64,000 bases of DNA from Hymenobacter daecheongensis DSM 21074 (GCF_900141805.1 NZ_FQYN01000004.1:62001-126000); one strand, 5' to 3'; positions 46,248 to 55,093 are shown, numbered from the stretch's first letter. Notes: generated by a model from the letters alone, not told the origin. Numbers and translations are program-made.

Positions 46248-46328
46248 TAGCCCGATTGGGGCGGCCGCGGGGCCACTTCCGATTTTGCCCCCGGACACTC
46301 CTTTTAAGCATATGCTCAACCAGGATGC

Positions 46329-46358
46329 TTGCATCCGGAACTGATTGCGCTATATTTG
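46329..46358 (+). promoter_or_regulatory. Bacteroidota promoter upstream of the small Cys-pair gene
   Basis: TTG (46329-46331), 19 bases, TATATTTG (46351-46358): both elements fit well. It likely drives the gene at 46430 and perhaps the membrane-protein/kinase locus beyond it. Confidence 0.65.
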
Positions 46359-46429
46359 AATGCCTCAATAATGAGGTAGATTTGTCCAATTCTTTCTTCT
46401 TTCTTTTCCAACTCTCTCACACCCATTAC

Positions 46430-46747
46430 ATGCCACTACACGCTACCGACGGAGAATTCATCGACCTCGAAACCGCCAAGGCAGACACGGCCCGCTACCG
46501 CGCCGAGCCCGGCGCTATGGCCTTCAAAGCCCAGTTTTTCGGCAAAGACAACATCCAGGCGATATTCAACGAAGACCCCGACTGCCTGGGGGTGCGCATT
46601 TACAACTCCGTTGATGCCGACGGCAACAAAGGCTTCATCCTCGTGGGTGCCGTGGCCGATGAGAGTGACCTGTATGAAGGGAAGCTGCTGGCCAATGGGC
46701 CAGATTGCCCTACGTGCTGTGCAGCAAACAGCCCATTGAACGAATAA
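46430..46747 (+). CDS. Small soluble protein with C-terminal CPTCC motif
   Basis: A 105-residue protein without signal or membrane segment. A mixed alpha/beta domain (LETAKADTARYRAEP...KAQFFGKDNIQAIFNEDP...GVRIYNS) ends in GPDCPTCCAANSPL, where three Cys form a possible metal or redox site. The start is the ATG at 46430 behind a good promoter. The next gene starts 17 bases later, so it probably is the first gene of the signalling locus. I do not recognise the family. Confidence 0.75.
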   Translation: MPLHATDGEFIDLETAKADTARYRAEPGAMAFKAQFFGKDNIQAIFNEDPDCLGVRIYNSVDADGNKGFILVGAVADESDLYEGKLLANGPDCPTCCAANSPLNE

Positions 46748-46764
46748 TAGCCACTCTCTTGGAT

Positions 46765-47469
46765 ATGCCAACACTAGATAGCGCGAGTCTGGTCAGTATA
46801 GCGAAGCAATTGAATACTATTTCAGTTGTTTCCTATAGTGTTCCAGTACTAGCGTGCATCTGGCGTTGGCATTTTCTTTCCTCCCCTTACCGTACGCTCC
46901 TCCTTTTTGCGCTTTCCACTACTTTGTTACTCAATACATTATCAGAAGTAGGACGGCAGGTATGGCACAACAACCTTGTATATAATTATCTTATTATATG
47001 GACAGAAACGCTTTTTCTCGTTTATACTTACTTTAAAGCTTTTCATAATCGACGCAGCCAACGGATAATTATCGCAGCTGTTCTACTTTTTGTCCTTATA
47101 GCTTTGGTCGAGTTTTTAAATTGGAGTGGTTTATACTGGACCAAAACATACACTCGCATAGCGCAGAGCATCTTACTTTTAGGAGCTGCTCTGATGTACT
47201 TCGAGCAAGTGCTACAAGAATTGCGCAACATCCGGCTGGAACGTGACCCCATGTTTCTGGTTAGCGTCGGAGTTACGCTTTACTATTCCGGCACACTCAT
47301 GGTTTTTGTCATGGAGGATTCTATGCACAAGCACCAACAGACCAATCAGATCTGGACGATGTACATGATCCAGTCGGTTTTGCTTATTGGTTTCAACGCG
47401 CTGCTGGCGCTGGCCTTATATCGGGCCAGCAAGAAGGAAAATCCCGTGATACGCTCGGCAACCTACTGA
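46765..47469 (+). CDS. Seven-helix membrane protein, tandem paralog 1
   Basis: A 234-residue integral membrane protein with seven predicted helices (about 12-32, 38-58, 68-90, 97-117, 130-150, 163-185 and 195-222). The segment LRNIRLERDPMFLVSVGVTL, linking helices 5 and 6, is nearly the same as in the next two genes. The loop after helix 6 has FVMEDSMHKH. Codon use and base composition are very different: 46780-47200 is clearly AT-rich while both paralogs are GC-rich. No catalytic motif. Genomic setting beside a histidine kinase suggests a sensor or input module. Confidence 0.82.
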   Translation: MPTLDSASLVSIAKQLNTISVVSYSVPVLACIWRWHFLSSPYRTLLLFALSTTLLLNTLSEVGRQVWHNNLVYNYLIIWTETLFLVYTYFKAFHNRRSQRIIIAAVLLFVLIALVEFLNWSGLYWTKTYTRIAQSILLLGAALMYFEQVLQELRNIRLERDPMFLVSVGVTLYYSGTLMVFVMEDSMHKHQQTNQIWTMYMIQSVLLIGFNALLALALYRASKKENPVIRSATY

Positions 47470-47572
47470 GCCGACTATTTTGTAGTTTTCGTTTCGTTCG
47501 TCACTTTTCATGTCGGCCGCCTCAGCATGTGGGGCCAGGCCGGCTTATTTTGTTTTCCCTCCCTCCTATTTT

Positions 47573-48265
47573 ATGCCAGCAGCCGACATCGTGTGGTGGG
47601 CGAATTTGGCGAAGAAGCTGAATATTCTGGCGCTGCTCACGTTTCTGGTGCCGCTGGCCGTGGGACTCTGGCGGTGGCGGCGGCTGGCGGTAGCGCACCG
47701 GCCGCTGGTGTGGTTTGCCCTGGGGCCGGGCTGCGTGCTGGGCCTGGCCTCCGAAATAGGCCGCTATGTGTTTCGCAACAACATTGCGCCCCTACGCCTC
47801 ACCGTGCTGGCCGAAACCCTGGTGCTGGGCTGGGCCTATTGGTACGCGCTGGATTCGCCGCGTACGCGCCTGTTTCTGCTGGGGGCGCTGGGCGTATTCG
47901 GGCTCGTGTTCGTGGCCGAGTCGGTGTACTGGCACGGCTTCTGGCGGGGCGAAAACGCCTACGCGCATACCGTTCAAACCTTTGTGCTGCTGAGCTTTGC
48001 ACTGCTGTATTTTGAGCACCTGCTGCGCGAGCTGCACACCATCCGGCTGGAGCACGACCCGATGTTTCTCATCAGCGTGGGCGTGATGCTGTACTACGCC
48101 GGCACGCTGATGATCTTTCTGCTGGAAAACAGTATGCAGCGCCTCCACCAGATAGATGAAATCTGGACGATGTATATTATTCAAGCCGTGCTGCTTATGG
48201 TTTTCAACGGCTTCCTCACGCTGGCTCTCTGGAATGCGAACCGGCCTGCCAGGCCGGCTTCGTGA
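47573..48265 (+). CDS. Seven-helix membrane protein, tandem paralog 2
   Basis: A 230-residue paralog of the preceding protein, colinear over its whole length. It shares LAKKLNILAL...LWRWRR at the start, the ETLVLGWAYWYAL helix 3 and LHTIRLEHDPMFLISVGVML before helix 6, then FLLENSMQRLHQIDEIWTMY. The start at 47573 is chosen because the aligned N-terminus matches paralog 1; an ATG at 47510 is in frame but adds a Cys/Ala-rich tail. It lies 103 bases after paralog 1. Function unknown; probably the same process as its sisters. Confidence 0.83.
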   Translation: MPAADIVWWANLAKKLNILALLTFLVPLAVGLWRWRRLAVAHRPLVWFALGPGCVLGLASEIGRYVFRNNIAPLRLTVLAETLVLGWAYWYALDSPRTRLFLLGALGVFGLVFVAESVYWHGFWRGENAYAHTVQTFVLLSFALLYFEHLLRELHTIRLEHDPMFLISVGVMLYYAGTLMIFLLENSMQRLHQIDEIWTMYIIQAVLLMVFNGFLTLALWNANRPARPAS

Positions 48266-48447
48266 GCAGCGCTGTAGGGCCTTGGGCTGAGCCGGCGCGG
48301 GAGTCGCGCCCACCAGCTGCCGGTCGGGTTTTCGGAGTGCGCCGGCGCGCAAGACAACCGAAGGCCGCCCCGCGTTTCGCGTTAAATTCGTATCATTCAC
48401 TCGCATCCGAATTCTGCTCTGTCCCGCGCCCTCGCCACCACTCCGCT

Positions 48448-49137
48448 ATGCACATCCCTTCGTGGCTCATTACGATCTGTGCTTACATGGAACACCTGGC
48501 CAGCCTGGTAGTGCTGCTGCCATTGGGGCTGGCTTTCTGGCGCTGGCGCTGGCTGTCGGCCCCGCTGCGGGTGCTGGCGGCCTCGCTGATTTTCACGGAG
48601 CTGGTACTGCTGACTTCCAGCCTGATCAGCCTCTACCGGCCCGGCTGGATGTATGGCCTGTGGCACTTTTTCACCATAGTACAGACGCTGCTGTTCTTTC
48701 GCCTCTACTACCTCACGCTCAGCTCGCGGGCCATCCGCCGCGGCATTGTGGCCGTCGCCGTGGCCTTCACGGCCTTCGCCCTGCTCGATTCGCTGTACCT
48801 GGAGGGGCTGCACCAGGTGAATTCGTACACCCACGTAGCCCAGAGCGCCTTGCTGATTGGCCTGGCGCTTTTGTATTTCGAGCAGCTGCTCAACGATTTG
48901 CACGTGACGCGCCTGGAGCGCGACCCACTTTTTTTGGTAAGTGCCGCGGTAGTGTTGTATTTTTCGGGTACCGTCTTGTTGTACGTGTTTATGAATAAGC
49001 TTGCTACCCCCGCCGATCAGGCCAGCCAGCAAGTGATTAATACGCTTAATGCCGTGGTCAATCTGATTAAGTATTTCCTTTTCGCGCTGGCTTTCTGGTA
49101 TACCGGCCGCACGCCCCAGGTTTCGCCGCGGATATGA
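48448..49137 (+). CDS. Seven-helix membrane protein, tandem paralog 3
   Basis: A 229-residue third paralog, the most diverged: it keeps FWRWRW after helix 1, YFEQLLNDLHVTRLERDPLF before helix 6 and the final AFWYTG, but lacks the ExSM motif of the others, having YVFMNKLATPADQ instead. Its stop overlaps the start of the histidine kinase (ATGA at 49134-49137), so the two are translationally coupled. The start is the ATG at 48448, aligned with the paralogs. A sensor partner for the kinase is the simplest inference. Confidence 0.83.
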   Translation: MHIPSWLITICAYMEHLASLVVLLPLGLAFWRWRWLSAPLRVLAASLIFTELVLLTSSLISLYRPGWMYGLWHFFTIVQTLLFFRLYYLTLSSRAIRRGIVAVAVAFTAFALLDSLYLEGLHQVNSYTHVAQSALLIGLALLYFEQLLNDLHVTRLERDPLFLVSAAVVLYFSGTVLLYVFMNKLATPADQASQQVINTLNAVVNLIKYFLFALAFWYTGRTPQVSPRI

Positions 49138-49949
49138 GCGGCTGGCTCCTTCCCGTGATGCTGGCCACGCCGGTTCTGCTCTTGCTGGCTCTGGGCATTG
49201 TGGCCTTCGTGCTGCGCTACCAGCGCCGGCTGCTGCGCCAGCAGGAACAGCTGCGGCAGGTGCGCGATGCTTCCCAGCAGCAGGCCCTGGAAGCCGCGCT
49301 GCTGGCCCAGGAAGAAGAGCGCCGCCGCATTGCCGCCGACCTGCACGATGGCGTGGGCACCACCCTGGCCATTGTGAAGCTGCACCTGAGCACGCTCAAC
49401 CAGCCCGCCCTCACCCAGGAAGCCACCGCCCTGCTCGATCAGGCCATCAGTGAGGTGCGGCGCATCTCGCGCAATCTGCTACCGGCGGCCCTGCAGAAAT
49501 TCGGGCTGCCCTTCGCGCTGGATGCGCTGGCCCGCACCGTGCCCGCCGATGGCCCCACGCAGGTGCTCATTGAGCAGCACGGCCACCCCCGCCGCCTCGA
49601 CCCCAAGCGGGAGCTGATTGTGTACCGCGTAGTGCAGGAGCTGCTGGGCAACGGCCTGCGCCACGCCCACGCCGAAACCATCAACGTCAGCGTCGATTTT
49701 GGCCCCGACTACCTTTCGCTGCACTACCTCGACAACGGCGTGGGCTTCGACCCCGAAACCAGCGACGTGCAGCCCGCGCCGGGCGGCCGCACCGGGCTGG
49801 GCCTCACCAACCTGCGCAGCCGCGTGGCCGTGCTGCGCGGCACGCTCCGCCACGAGTCGGCCCCAGGGGCCGGCAGCCGCATCTGGATTTCTTTCCCAAT
49901 TCCGTATATTCCTGCCGATCAGGCTCCTACCTCAGTTTCCGCCTTATGA
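49134..49949 (+). CDS. Sensor histidine kinase, NarL/DesK type (HisKA_3)
   Basis: A 271-residue kinase with one N-terminal transmembrane segment (residues 4-28), a short coiled coil (about 30-60) and a HisKA_3 dimerisation helix carrying phosphoacceptor H71 (RRRIAADLHDGVGTTLAIVK). The HATPase has QELLGNGLRHAHA (N box), DNGVGFD (G1) and GRTGLGLTNLRSR (G2). There is no periplasmic sensor domain at all, so input must come through the membrane helix or a partner such as the adjacent seven-helix proteins. Overlaps both neighbours by four bases. Confidence 0.93.
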   Translation: MSGWLLPVMLATPVLLLLALGIVAFVLRYQRRLLRQQEQLRQVRDASQQQALEAALLAQEEERRRIAADLHDGVGTTLAIVKLHLSTLNQPALTQEATALLDQAISEVRRISRNLLPAALQKFGLPFALDALARTVPADGPTQVLIEQHGHPRRLDPKRELIVYRVVQELLGNGLRHAHAETINVSVDFGPDYLSLHYLDNGVGFDPETSDVQPAPGGRTGLGLTNLRSRVAVLRGTLRHESAPGAGSRIWISFPIPYIPADQAPTSVSAL

Positions 49950-50344
49950 GTAACCCAACTATCCGTCTGGCCGTGGTTGATGACCACATTTTGTTCCGCA
50001 AGGGCCTACGGGCGCTTATCAGCGGCTTCGCGGGCATGGAAGTGCTTTTCGAGGCTGGCGACGGGCAGGAACTGCTCGAACACCTCGACCAGGGCACCGT
50101 GCCCGACGTGATACTAATGGACCTGCAGATGCCCGTGCTCGACGGCCTGCAAACCGTACGCCTGCTGCGGGCGCAGTACCCCAGCGTGCGCGTGGTCATC
50201 ATCTCCATGCACGATGAGCCCGAGCTGATTGACAGCCTGCACACGGAAGGAGCCCACGGCTACCTGCTCAAAAACGCCAACCCCGAAGAAGTCCGCGGAG
50301 CCATCATGGCCGCCGCGCCAAGCGCCAAAGTAGCTTCGCTTTAA
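49946..50344 (+). CDS. Single-domain response regulator, NarL-type receiver without HTH
   Basis: A 132-residue receiver. The acidic pocket is D12/D13, phosphoacceptor D59 (DVILMDLQMPVLDG), S87 and K109 (GYLLKNA). Receivers of this sequence type normally continue into a LuxR-type HTH to about 215 residues. Here the domain stops after VRGAIMA and ten low-complexity residues. No HTH-like sequence is found in any frame of 50345-50598, which contains a CCCCGGCCCCTCTCC repeat and a terminator. It may be a recently truncated regulator or a true single-domain output protein. It overlaps the kinase by four bases. Confidence 0.9.
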   Translation: MSNPTIRLAVVDDHILFRKGLRALISGFAGMEVLFEAGDGQELLEHLDQGTVPDVILMDLQMPVLDGLQTVRLLRAQYPSVRVVIISMHDEPELIDSLHTEGAHGYLLKNANPEEVRGAIMAAAPSAKVASL

Positions 50345-50388
50345 ATAACCAGGGCCATTCTCCGGTTGTACCAGTCGCTGCTGCCTGA

Positions 50389-50423
50389 CCTCACCCCCGG
50401 CCCCTCTCCTTGGGGAGAGGGGA
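50389..50423. repeat. CCTCTCCTTGGGGAGAGG repeat, copy after the receiver gene
   Basis: CTCACCCCCGGCCCCTCTCC followed by TTGGGGAGAGGGGAGCC, itself a partial palindrome. The same words appear at 62398-62433 and, inverted, at 62559-62597; a diverged form is inside cusA. Confidence 0.8.
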
Positions 50424-50524
50424 GCCAGACGATCTTTTCATCAACCTTAAAACCATAGTAAGTTGTAAACTATGGCATAGTGGCCCCGGCAGGGTAATAT
50501 GTTAGTAATTGAGGTGACGCTCGT

Positions 50525-50576
50525 CCCCACGCAAAAGCGCCGGCTTCCCTCGGGAGGCCGGCGCTTTTGCGTGGGG
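50525..50576. terminator. Bidirectional terminator with perfect 20-base stem
   Basis: CCCCACGCAAAAGCGCCGGC (50525-50544) pairs perfectly with 50557-50576. It ends both the plus-strand kinase/receiver transcript and the minus-strand TonB receptor gene. Confidence 0.9.
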
Positions 50577-50598
50577 GATTTTGCAGAGGCCGGGCGGC

Positions 50599-53340
50599 TT
50601 ACAGCGCCAGCGACATGCCCATGGTGAACGTGCGGCCGCGGTTGAAGAAAGCCTCCAGCGAGTTGACTTTGGTGGGGTCAACTACACTACGGGCCGGTAC
50701 ATCGGTGATGAAGTACTGGTCAAACACATTCAGCACCGAGGCTTTGAAGGAAATCCGATACCGGTCGCGGATGGGCCGGGCATCGTAGCCGAAGTGCAGG
50801 TCGAGGTTGCGGCTGGTAGGAATGCGGTAGGAGTCGGTGCGGTTTTCTTCCGAGAGCAGCGTGGTTGGGTCGAAGCCCGCGTAGTACTTGGAGAACAGCA
50901 GGAACGATGGGCGCACATAGAAGCCCGTGAAGGGCTCGTAACGCAGGCCCATCTGGAACTGATTCTGGGCCGCGTCGCCCACGTGCACGCCTTTGATGTA
51001 AATGGGTTTATCGTCAATCAGCACGTCGTTGTTTTCATTCACCTGCGTGAGGCTGCCGGTAGAGCTCCAGCGCCAGTCGCCAATGGAGATGGCCGCATTC
51101 AGCTGCACACGGCGGCTGATTTCCTGGGCCACATCCAGCTCGATGCCCATGTGGCGGGCATTCACATTGCGCACGTTGTTGTACACGGGAGTTCCATCAA
51201 CGATACCCGTGCTGGAGCTGCTTTTGTTGGTCCAGTTGGTGATGTAGCCGTTCAGGTTGGCTTTCAGCGAAGAGTACGAAACGCCGTAGCCCAGCTCCAG
51301 CGAGGCAATGCCCTCGTTGCGGATGTCCTTCAGCTTGCGACCCGTATTCTGATCGAAAACGAAGTTAAAGAACGGCACCTTGCTGATGTAGCCCACATTG
51401 GCGAACAGGTTGTTGTGCTCCGTCAGGTTGTAGTTGAGGCCGCCTTTGAGGCTGTAGCCCGTCAGGCGGGCCCAGTCGGTTTCCACCCGTTTGCCATCGG
51501 CGTTGGTGTATTCGCGGCCATCGGCGGCTTTGTATACCTGGCCAAAGGCAATGGGCCGGATCTGGCCGTCCACGTCTACCTCGCGGGCCTTGAAGTGGTC
51601 GATGCGCTTGTAGGCAATCTGCGATACGGTGCCGCTGAGCACAGCCGATATGACCGGAGTTTTGTACTCAAGCTGGCCGTAGCCGCCCACCCAGTTGGTT
51701 TTGCCGTCGTAGTTGAAGCTAAGCTTGTCGCCTACTTTCAGGCGGGTATTCACATCCCGGTTGAAGTTGCGGGTGGTGGCACTCGTGTTCAAGGCATACT
51801 CGCCGCCCAGCAGGTCCCGGATTTCGGAGTAATGCTCGCCGTAGTACGTGCGGCCATCAATGCCGGCGGCCAGCGTCAGCTTGTCGGTCAGCTTGTAGTC
51901 GGCCCCGGTGATAAAACCATACCAGCGGTGGTTGTTCACGTTGTTGCGCAGGAAGTTGGTCGACTGGCGGGTCGGGTTGGGCGAAGCGGCAACGGCGTTG
52001 CTGTTCAGGTCGAACACCGCCTGGATGTTGGACTGGCCAGTGTTGGGGTCCGGGTTAATGGTGCTGAAAGGCGACGCCCCGCCCCCTGAGCCGAAAGAAG
52101 CATATACCACCGTGGAAAAGAACAGCCGGTCGGAAGCATTCCAGTAGTGGTTCAAGTTGATCTGCGGCTTATGGTAGTAGTTCAGCCGGTCATTCACCAC
52201 TTCGCTTTCTGCGGTTTCATACACGCGCTCCGTGCCTTCGAGGCGGTAGCGGCGCAGGTAGCCCCAGTTCGGGTTGTACTGGAAGCCCCGGTCACCGTTG
52301 GATACGGGGTCAGCCCCCATTTCCCGCGCTTTTTTATTGCTATACACCCCAATCTTGCTGGCGAAGCTGCGCTGACCGTGGCTCTGCGGCGAGCCCATAG
52401 CGGTGAGGGAGAAGCGGTGCGCACCCATTTTCTTGCTCACGTTGCCAAAATACGTCCAGGCATCGTCAAACGCCTGATCTACCCAGCCATCGGATACACG
52501 GCGCGAGCCGTAGCCCACGAAAGCCCAGTCGCCCTTCAGCGTGCCGCTGCTGAGCATGAGCGAAGCTTTGCGGAAGCCATTGGAACCGCCTTCGATGCGG
52601 CCCAGCACGCTTTTCTTGTCGTCGATGCCGCGGGTCAGCACGTTGATGGTGCCGCCTACCGAGGGCACCGCAATACGCGAGGCCGACAGGCCGCGCTGCA
52701 CCTGCATGGATTTGGTCACGTCGCCCAGGTCCCAGTTGGACCAGAACACGTTGCCGTTTTCCATGTCGTTCACGGGCACGCCGTTCACCATCACGGCCAC
52801 ATTGCGCTGGTCGAAGCCGCGGATGCTGATGCGGGAGTCGCCGCTGCCGCCGCCCTGCTGGGTGGCATACACGCCGGGGGTTTCGTTCAGAATCAGGGGC
52901 AGGTCGCGGTTGGAGAGAGTTTCGCGCAGCTTCACCTCGTTCACGGCCGAGTAGGCCACGGGTGTTTCGCGCTCCACGGCAATGCCCAGCGAGCCTACCA
53001 CCTGCACTTCGTTCAGGGTGGCATTGTCGGCGGCCAGCGAGAAGGTAGCGGTGGCATTCTGGGTGCCGATGGTGACGCGCTGCTCGGTGAGCTTATAGCC
53101 AATGAAGGAGGCCTTCACCGAGTAGGTGCCGGGCTGCAGGTTGGGCACCACGTAGGTGCCGTTGCCGTCGGCGCCGGCTCCGGTGTTCACGCCGTTGCCA
53201 GTCACTTGCACCGTGGCGCCGGGCAGGGTTTCGCCGCTGAGCTTATCGAGCACCCGGCCTTTGATGGAGAATGTGCCCTGGGCCGTCGCGCTCAGCACGA
53301 CCAGACAGGTAAGCAAAAAGGTGAGTAAGGTGTGTTTCAT
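50599..53340 (-). CDS. TonB-dependent receptor with carboxypeptidase-like N-terminal domain
   Basis: A 913-residue outer-membrane receptor. The signal peptide LLTFLLTCLVVLSATAQ is followed by a carboxypeptidase-D regulatory-like domain (FSIKGRVLDKLSGETLPGA, about 22-105), a plug (about 120-230: NEVQVVGSLGIAVERETP, GGSGDSRISIRGFDQRN, then GLSASRIAVPSVGGTINVLT) and a long beta barrel ending RTFTMGMSLAL. No SusD partner is adjacent, so uptake of a siderophore, vitamin or metal complex is more likely than glycan. The start is the ATG at 53340, with a -7 element at 53375-53382. Confidence 0.94.
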   Translation of the reverse strand: MKHTLLTFLLTCLVVLSATAQGTFSIKGRVLDKLSGETLPGATVQVTGNGVNTGAGADGNGTYVVPNLQPGTYSVKASFIGYKLTEQRVTIGTQNATATFSLAADNATLNEVQVVGSLGIAVERETPVAYSAVNEVKLRETLSNRDLPLILNETPGVYATQQGGGSGDSRISIRGFDQRNVAVMVNGVPVNDMENGNVFWSNWDLGDVTKSMQVQRGLSASRIAVPSVGGTINVLTRGIDDKKSVLGRIEGGSNGFRKASLMLSSGTLKGDWAFVGYGSRRVSDGWVDQAFDDAWTYFGNVSKKMGAHRFSLTAMGSPQSHGQRSFASKIGVYSNKKAREMGADPVSNGDRGFQYNPNWGYLRRYRLEGTERVYETAESEVVNDRLNYYHKPQINLNHYWNASDRLFFSTVVYASFGSGGGASPFSTINPDPNTGQSNIQAVFDLNSNAVAASPNPTRQSTNFLRNNVNNHRWYGFITGADYKLTDKLTLAAGIDGRTYYGEHYSEIRDLLGGEYALNTSATTRNFNRDVNTRLKVGDKLSFNYDGKTNWVGGYGQLEYKTPVISAVLSGTVSQIAYKRIDHFKAREVDVDGQIRPIAFGQVYKAADGREYTNADGKRVETDWARLTGYSLKGGLNYNLTEHNNLFANVGYISKVPFFNFVFDQNTGRKLKDIRNEGIASLELGYGVSYSSLKANLNGYITNWTNKSSSSTGIVDGTPVYNNVRNVNARHMGIELDVAQEISRRVQLNAAISIGDWRWSSTGSLTQVNENNDVLIDDKPIYIKGVHVGDAAQNQFQMGLRYEPFTGFYVRPSFLLFSKYYAGFDPTTLLSEENRTDSYRIPTSRNLDLHFGYDARPIRDRYRISFKASVLNVFDQYFITDVPARSVVDPTKVNSLEAFFNRGRTFTMGMSLAL

Positions 53341-53374
53341 GCGGTACAATGAGGATTGCAGCGTTTGCGCTAAG

Positions 53375-53382
53375 CAAAGATA
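53375..53382 (-). promoter_or_regulatory. -7 element for the TonB receptor gene
   Basis: The minus strand reads TATCTTTG, 35 bases before the ATG at 53340. No -33 element is clear. Confidence 0.55.
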
Positions 53383-53419
53383 GGACATTGGCAAATAGCC
53401 GGAAAGCCCGGCCGGCGGG

Positions 53420-53451
53420 TTTGTGCGGGGCGGGCAGGGCACGTATCTTTG
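53420..53451 (+). promoter_or_regulatory. Bacteroidota promoter for the gene at 53551
   Basis: TTTG (53420-53423), 20 bases, TATCTTTG (53444-53451): consensus elements with ideal spacing. The -7 word is the same as that of the divergent receptor gene. Confidence 0.75.
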
Positions 53452-53550
53452 AGATTGGCTGCCGGGCGGGCTCTGGCCCGGCTACCGGTTGCTGCCAGCT
53501 CTGGCCAGAGCCCTTTTCCGCGTTTTTACCGCTTGTTATCCGCTTCCCTC

Positions 53551-54921
53551 ATGACGCTACGCTCCTTACTTCTGCTGTTGTTGTTCGCGGCCCCGCCGGC
53601 CCACGCCCAGATGGCCATTCATCAGGTAGACCTGCGCGAGCAGAAGCTGGTGCTCGACAAGCCCACGTTTCACGTCACGGAAGTGGTGGATCTGCGGGCA
53701 CAGCACTTGGGTATTGGGTGGGTGCAGGTGGGTATGGGCAACATCCGGGTGCCGGCCAACCTGGCGGGCGGCGTGCGCGAAGGGCTGGGCGGCTGGCTGC
53801 AGGTGCAGCTGCCGCCCCGGCCAAGCAGCCGCCCGGTTATCATGCGGGTGCACGAGCTGCGCATTGATGAGCAGACCAAAGCCACCTCGGAGAAAGCCAC
53901 GGCTGATGTAGATGTTGATTTTGTGCAACAGCAGGCCGACGGCAGCTACTACGTGGTGCAGCGCTTCATTGAGCACGAGGAAAGCAAGGGCCTGGAAACC
54001 ACAGCCCGTCACGACGACCACATTGTGGCCTGCGTGCAGCGGGCCTGCGCCCAGCTCAATGCGCTGGACTGGAGCCAGCGGCTGAAAACCGCTACTGTGC
54101 TTACCGAGGAGCAGATGCGCAACCGCGGGGGCCGCAAACCGGCTCCCTACACGTACGCCATTTTGGCGGCCACCCCGCCGCCGAAGGGCATCTACCGCAC
54201 TTTCCTCGACTTTCGCAACAACAAACCCGTGGCCGCGCCCGCGCTGGTAGTGGAAAAAAAGCCCCGCACCGCCGCCGGCTGGCAGGGCACCTACGAGGTG
54301 GAAGCCTACACGCCCGTGGGCACGGCACGGGAGCCGCTACGCGACGTGTGGGGCTTTTCCGACGGCGAGCAGGCCTACATTCTGCGGCAGCGCCACTTCT
54401 ACCCGCTCCAGCTCGCCGGCCAGGATTTTACCTTCGATGCCCGCGCCGTAGCTGACCCCGGCGCGGTGAGCACAGCGGCCGTGCTGGGCGGGGCAGCAGG
54501 GGCAGTCATTGCTTCGGTTTCGACCAGCGGCGAGCGGCAGCAGTACACCCTAGATATGGCCACGGGACGAGTGTCAGATTTTGCTTACCTCGACCACCTG
54601 GCCCAGCACGATACGGCTACCGTGGTAGTATACCGGCGACCGGGCGGCCTGAAAGCGCCCGTGAGCGTGCAGCTGGACGGCCGGGAGCTGGCCGCGCTGC
54701 CGCCCAACGACTTCGTGTCGATTCCGTGGACCAGCAAGACCCGCGAAATTTCCCTGTGCCTGCCGGGCGGTGAGGCGGCGTGCCTCAGCTTCATTCCGGT
54801 CTTCGGCCTGAATACCTACGTGGACCTGGAAGCCAAGACCGAGGCCGCTAAGCCAGTGCTGTCGGTAGTGCCAGGCAAGGAAGGCGAGTTTTACGTGAAA
54901 AAGATGCGCCGCAAGCCGTAA
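53551..54921 (+). CDS. Exported protein of unknown function
   Basis: A 456-residue protein with a signal peptide (LLLLLLFAAPPAHAQ). The N-terminal half (about 20-170) has repeated beta strands (HVTEVVDLRAQHLGIGWVQV) and the C-terminal half a Gly/Ala-rich hydrophobic segment at about 320-340 (TAAVLGGAAGAVIASVSTSG) that could be a hairpin or membrane helix. No known motif seen. Divergent from the TonB receptor with paired promoters, so the two may share a function such as envelope biogenesis or uptake. The start is the ATG at 53551. Confidence 0.82.
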   Translation: MTLRSLLLLLLFAAPPAHAQMAIHQVDLREQKLVLDKPTFHVTEVVDLRAQHLGIGWVQVGMGNIRVPANLAGGVREGLGGWLQVQLPPRPSSRPVIMRVHELRIDEQTKATSEKATADVDVDFVQQQADGSYYVVQRFIEHEESKGLETTARHDDHIVACVQRACAQLNALDWSQRLKTATVLTEEQMRNRGGRKPAPYTYAILAATPPPKGIYRTFLDFRNNKPVAAPALVVEKKPRTAAGWQGTYEVEAYTPVGTAREPLRDVWGFSDGEQAYILRQRHFYPLQLAGQDFTFDARAVADPGAVSTAAVLGGAAGAVIASVSTSGERQQYTLDMATGRVSDFAYLDHLAQHDTATVVVYRRPGGLKAPVSVQLDGRELAALPPNDFVSIPWTSKTREISLCLPGGEAACLSFIPVFGLNTYVDLEAKTEAAKPVLSVVPGKEGEFYVKKMRRKP

Positions 54922-54996
54922 AGGGCATGTGCTTCGTTGGAACGTCATGCCGAGCGAAGCCGAGGCATCTCGCGTACTGACGTTGTTGGAACAAGA

Positions 54997-55093
54997 ACGG
55001 TCATGCTGAGCTTGTCGAAGCATCTCTACCATGCCGCTTGATTAGCATTACAACGAAGCGGTAGAGATGCTTCGGCAAGCTCAGCATGACCGT
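54997..55093. repeat. Inverted repeat, GTCATGCTGAGC family, copy 1
   Basis: Arms 54997-55030 (ACGGTCATGCTGAGCTTGTC..) and 55060-55093, 34 bases with one or two mismatches. A partial related word, AACGTCATGCCGAGCGAAGC, lies just before it at 54941. Between convergent genes. Confidence 0.92.
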
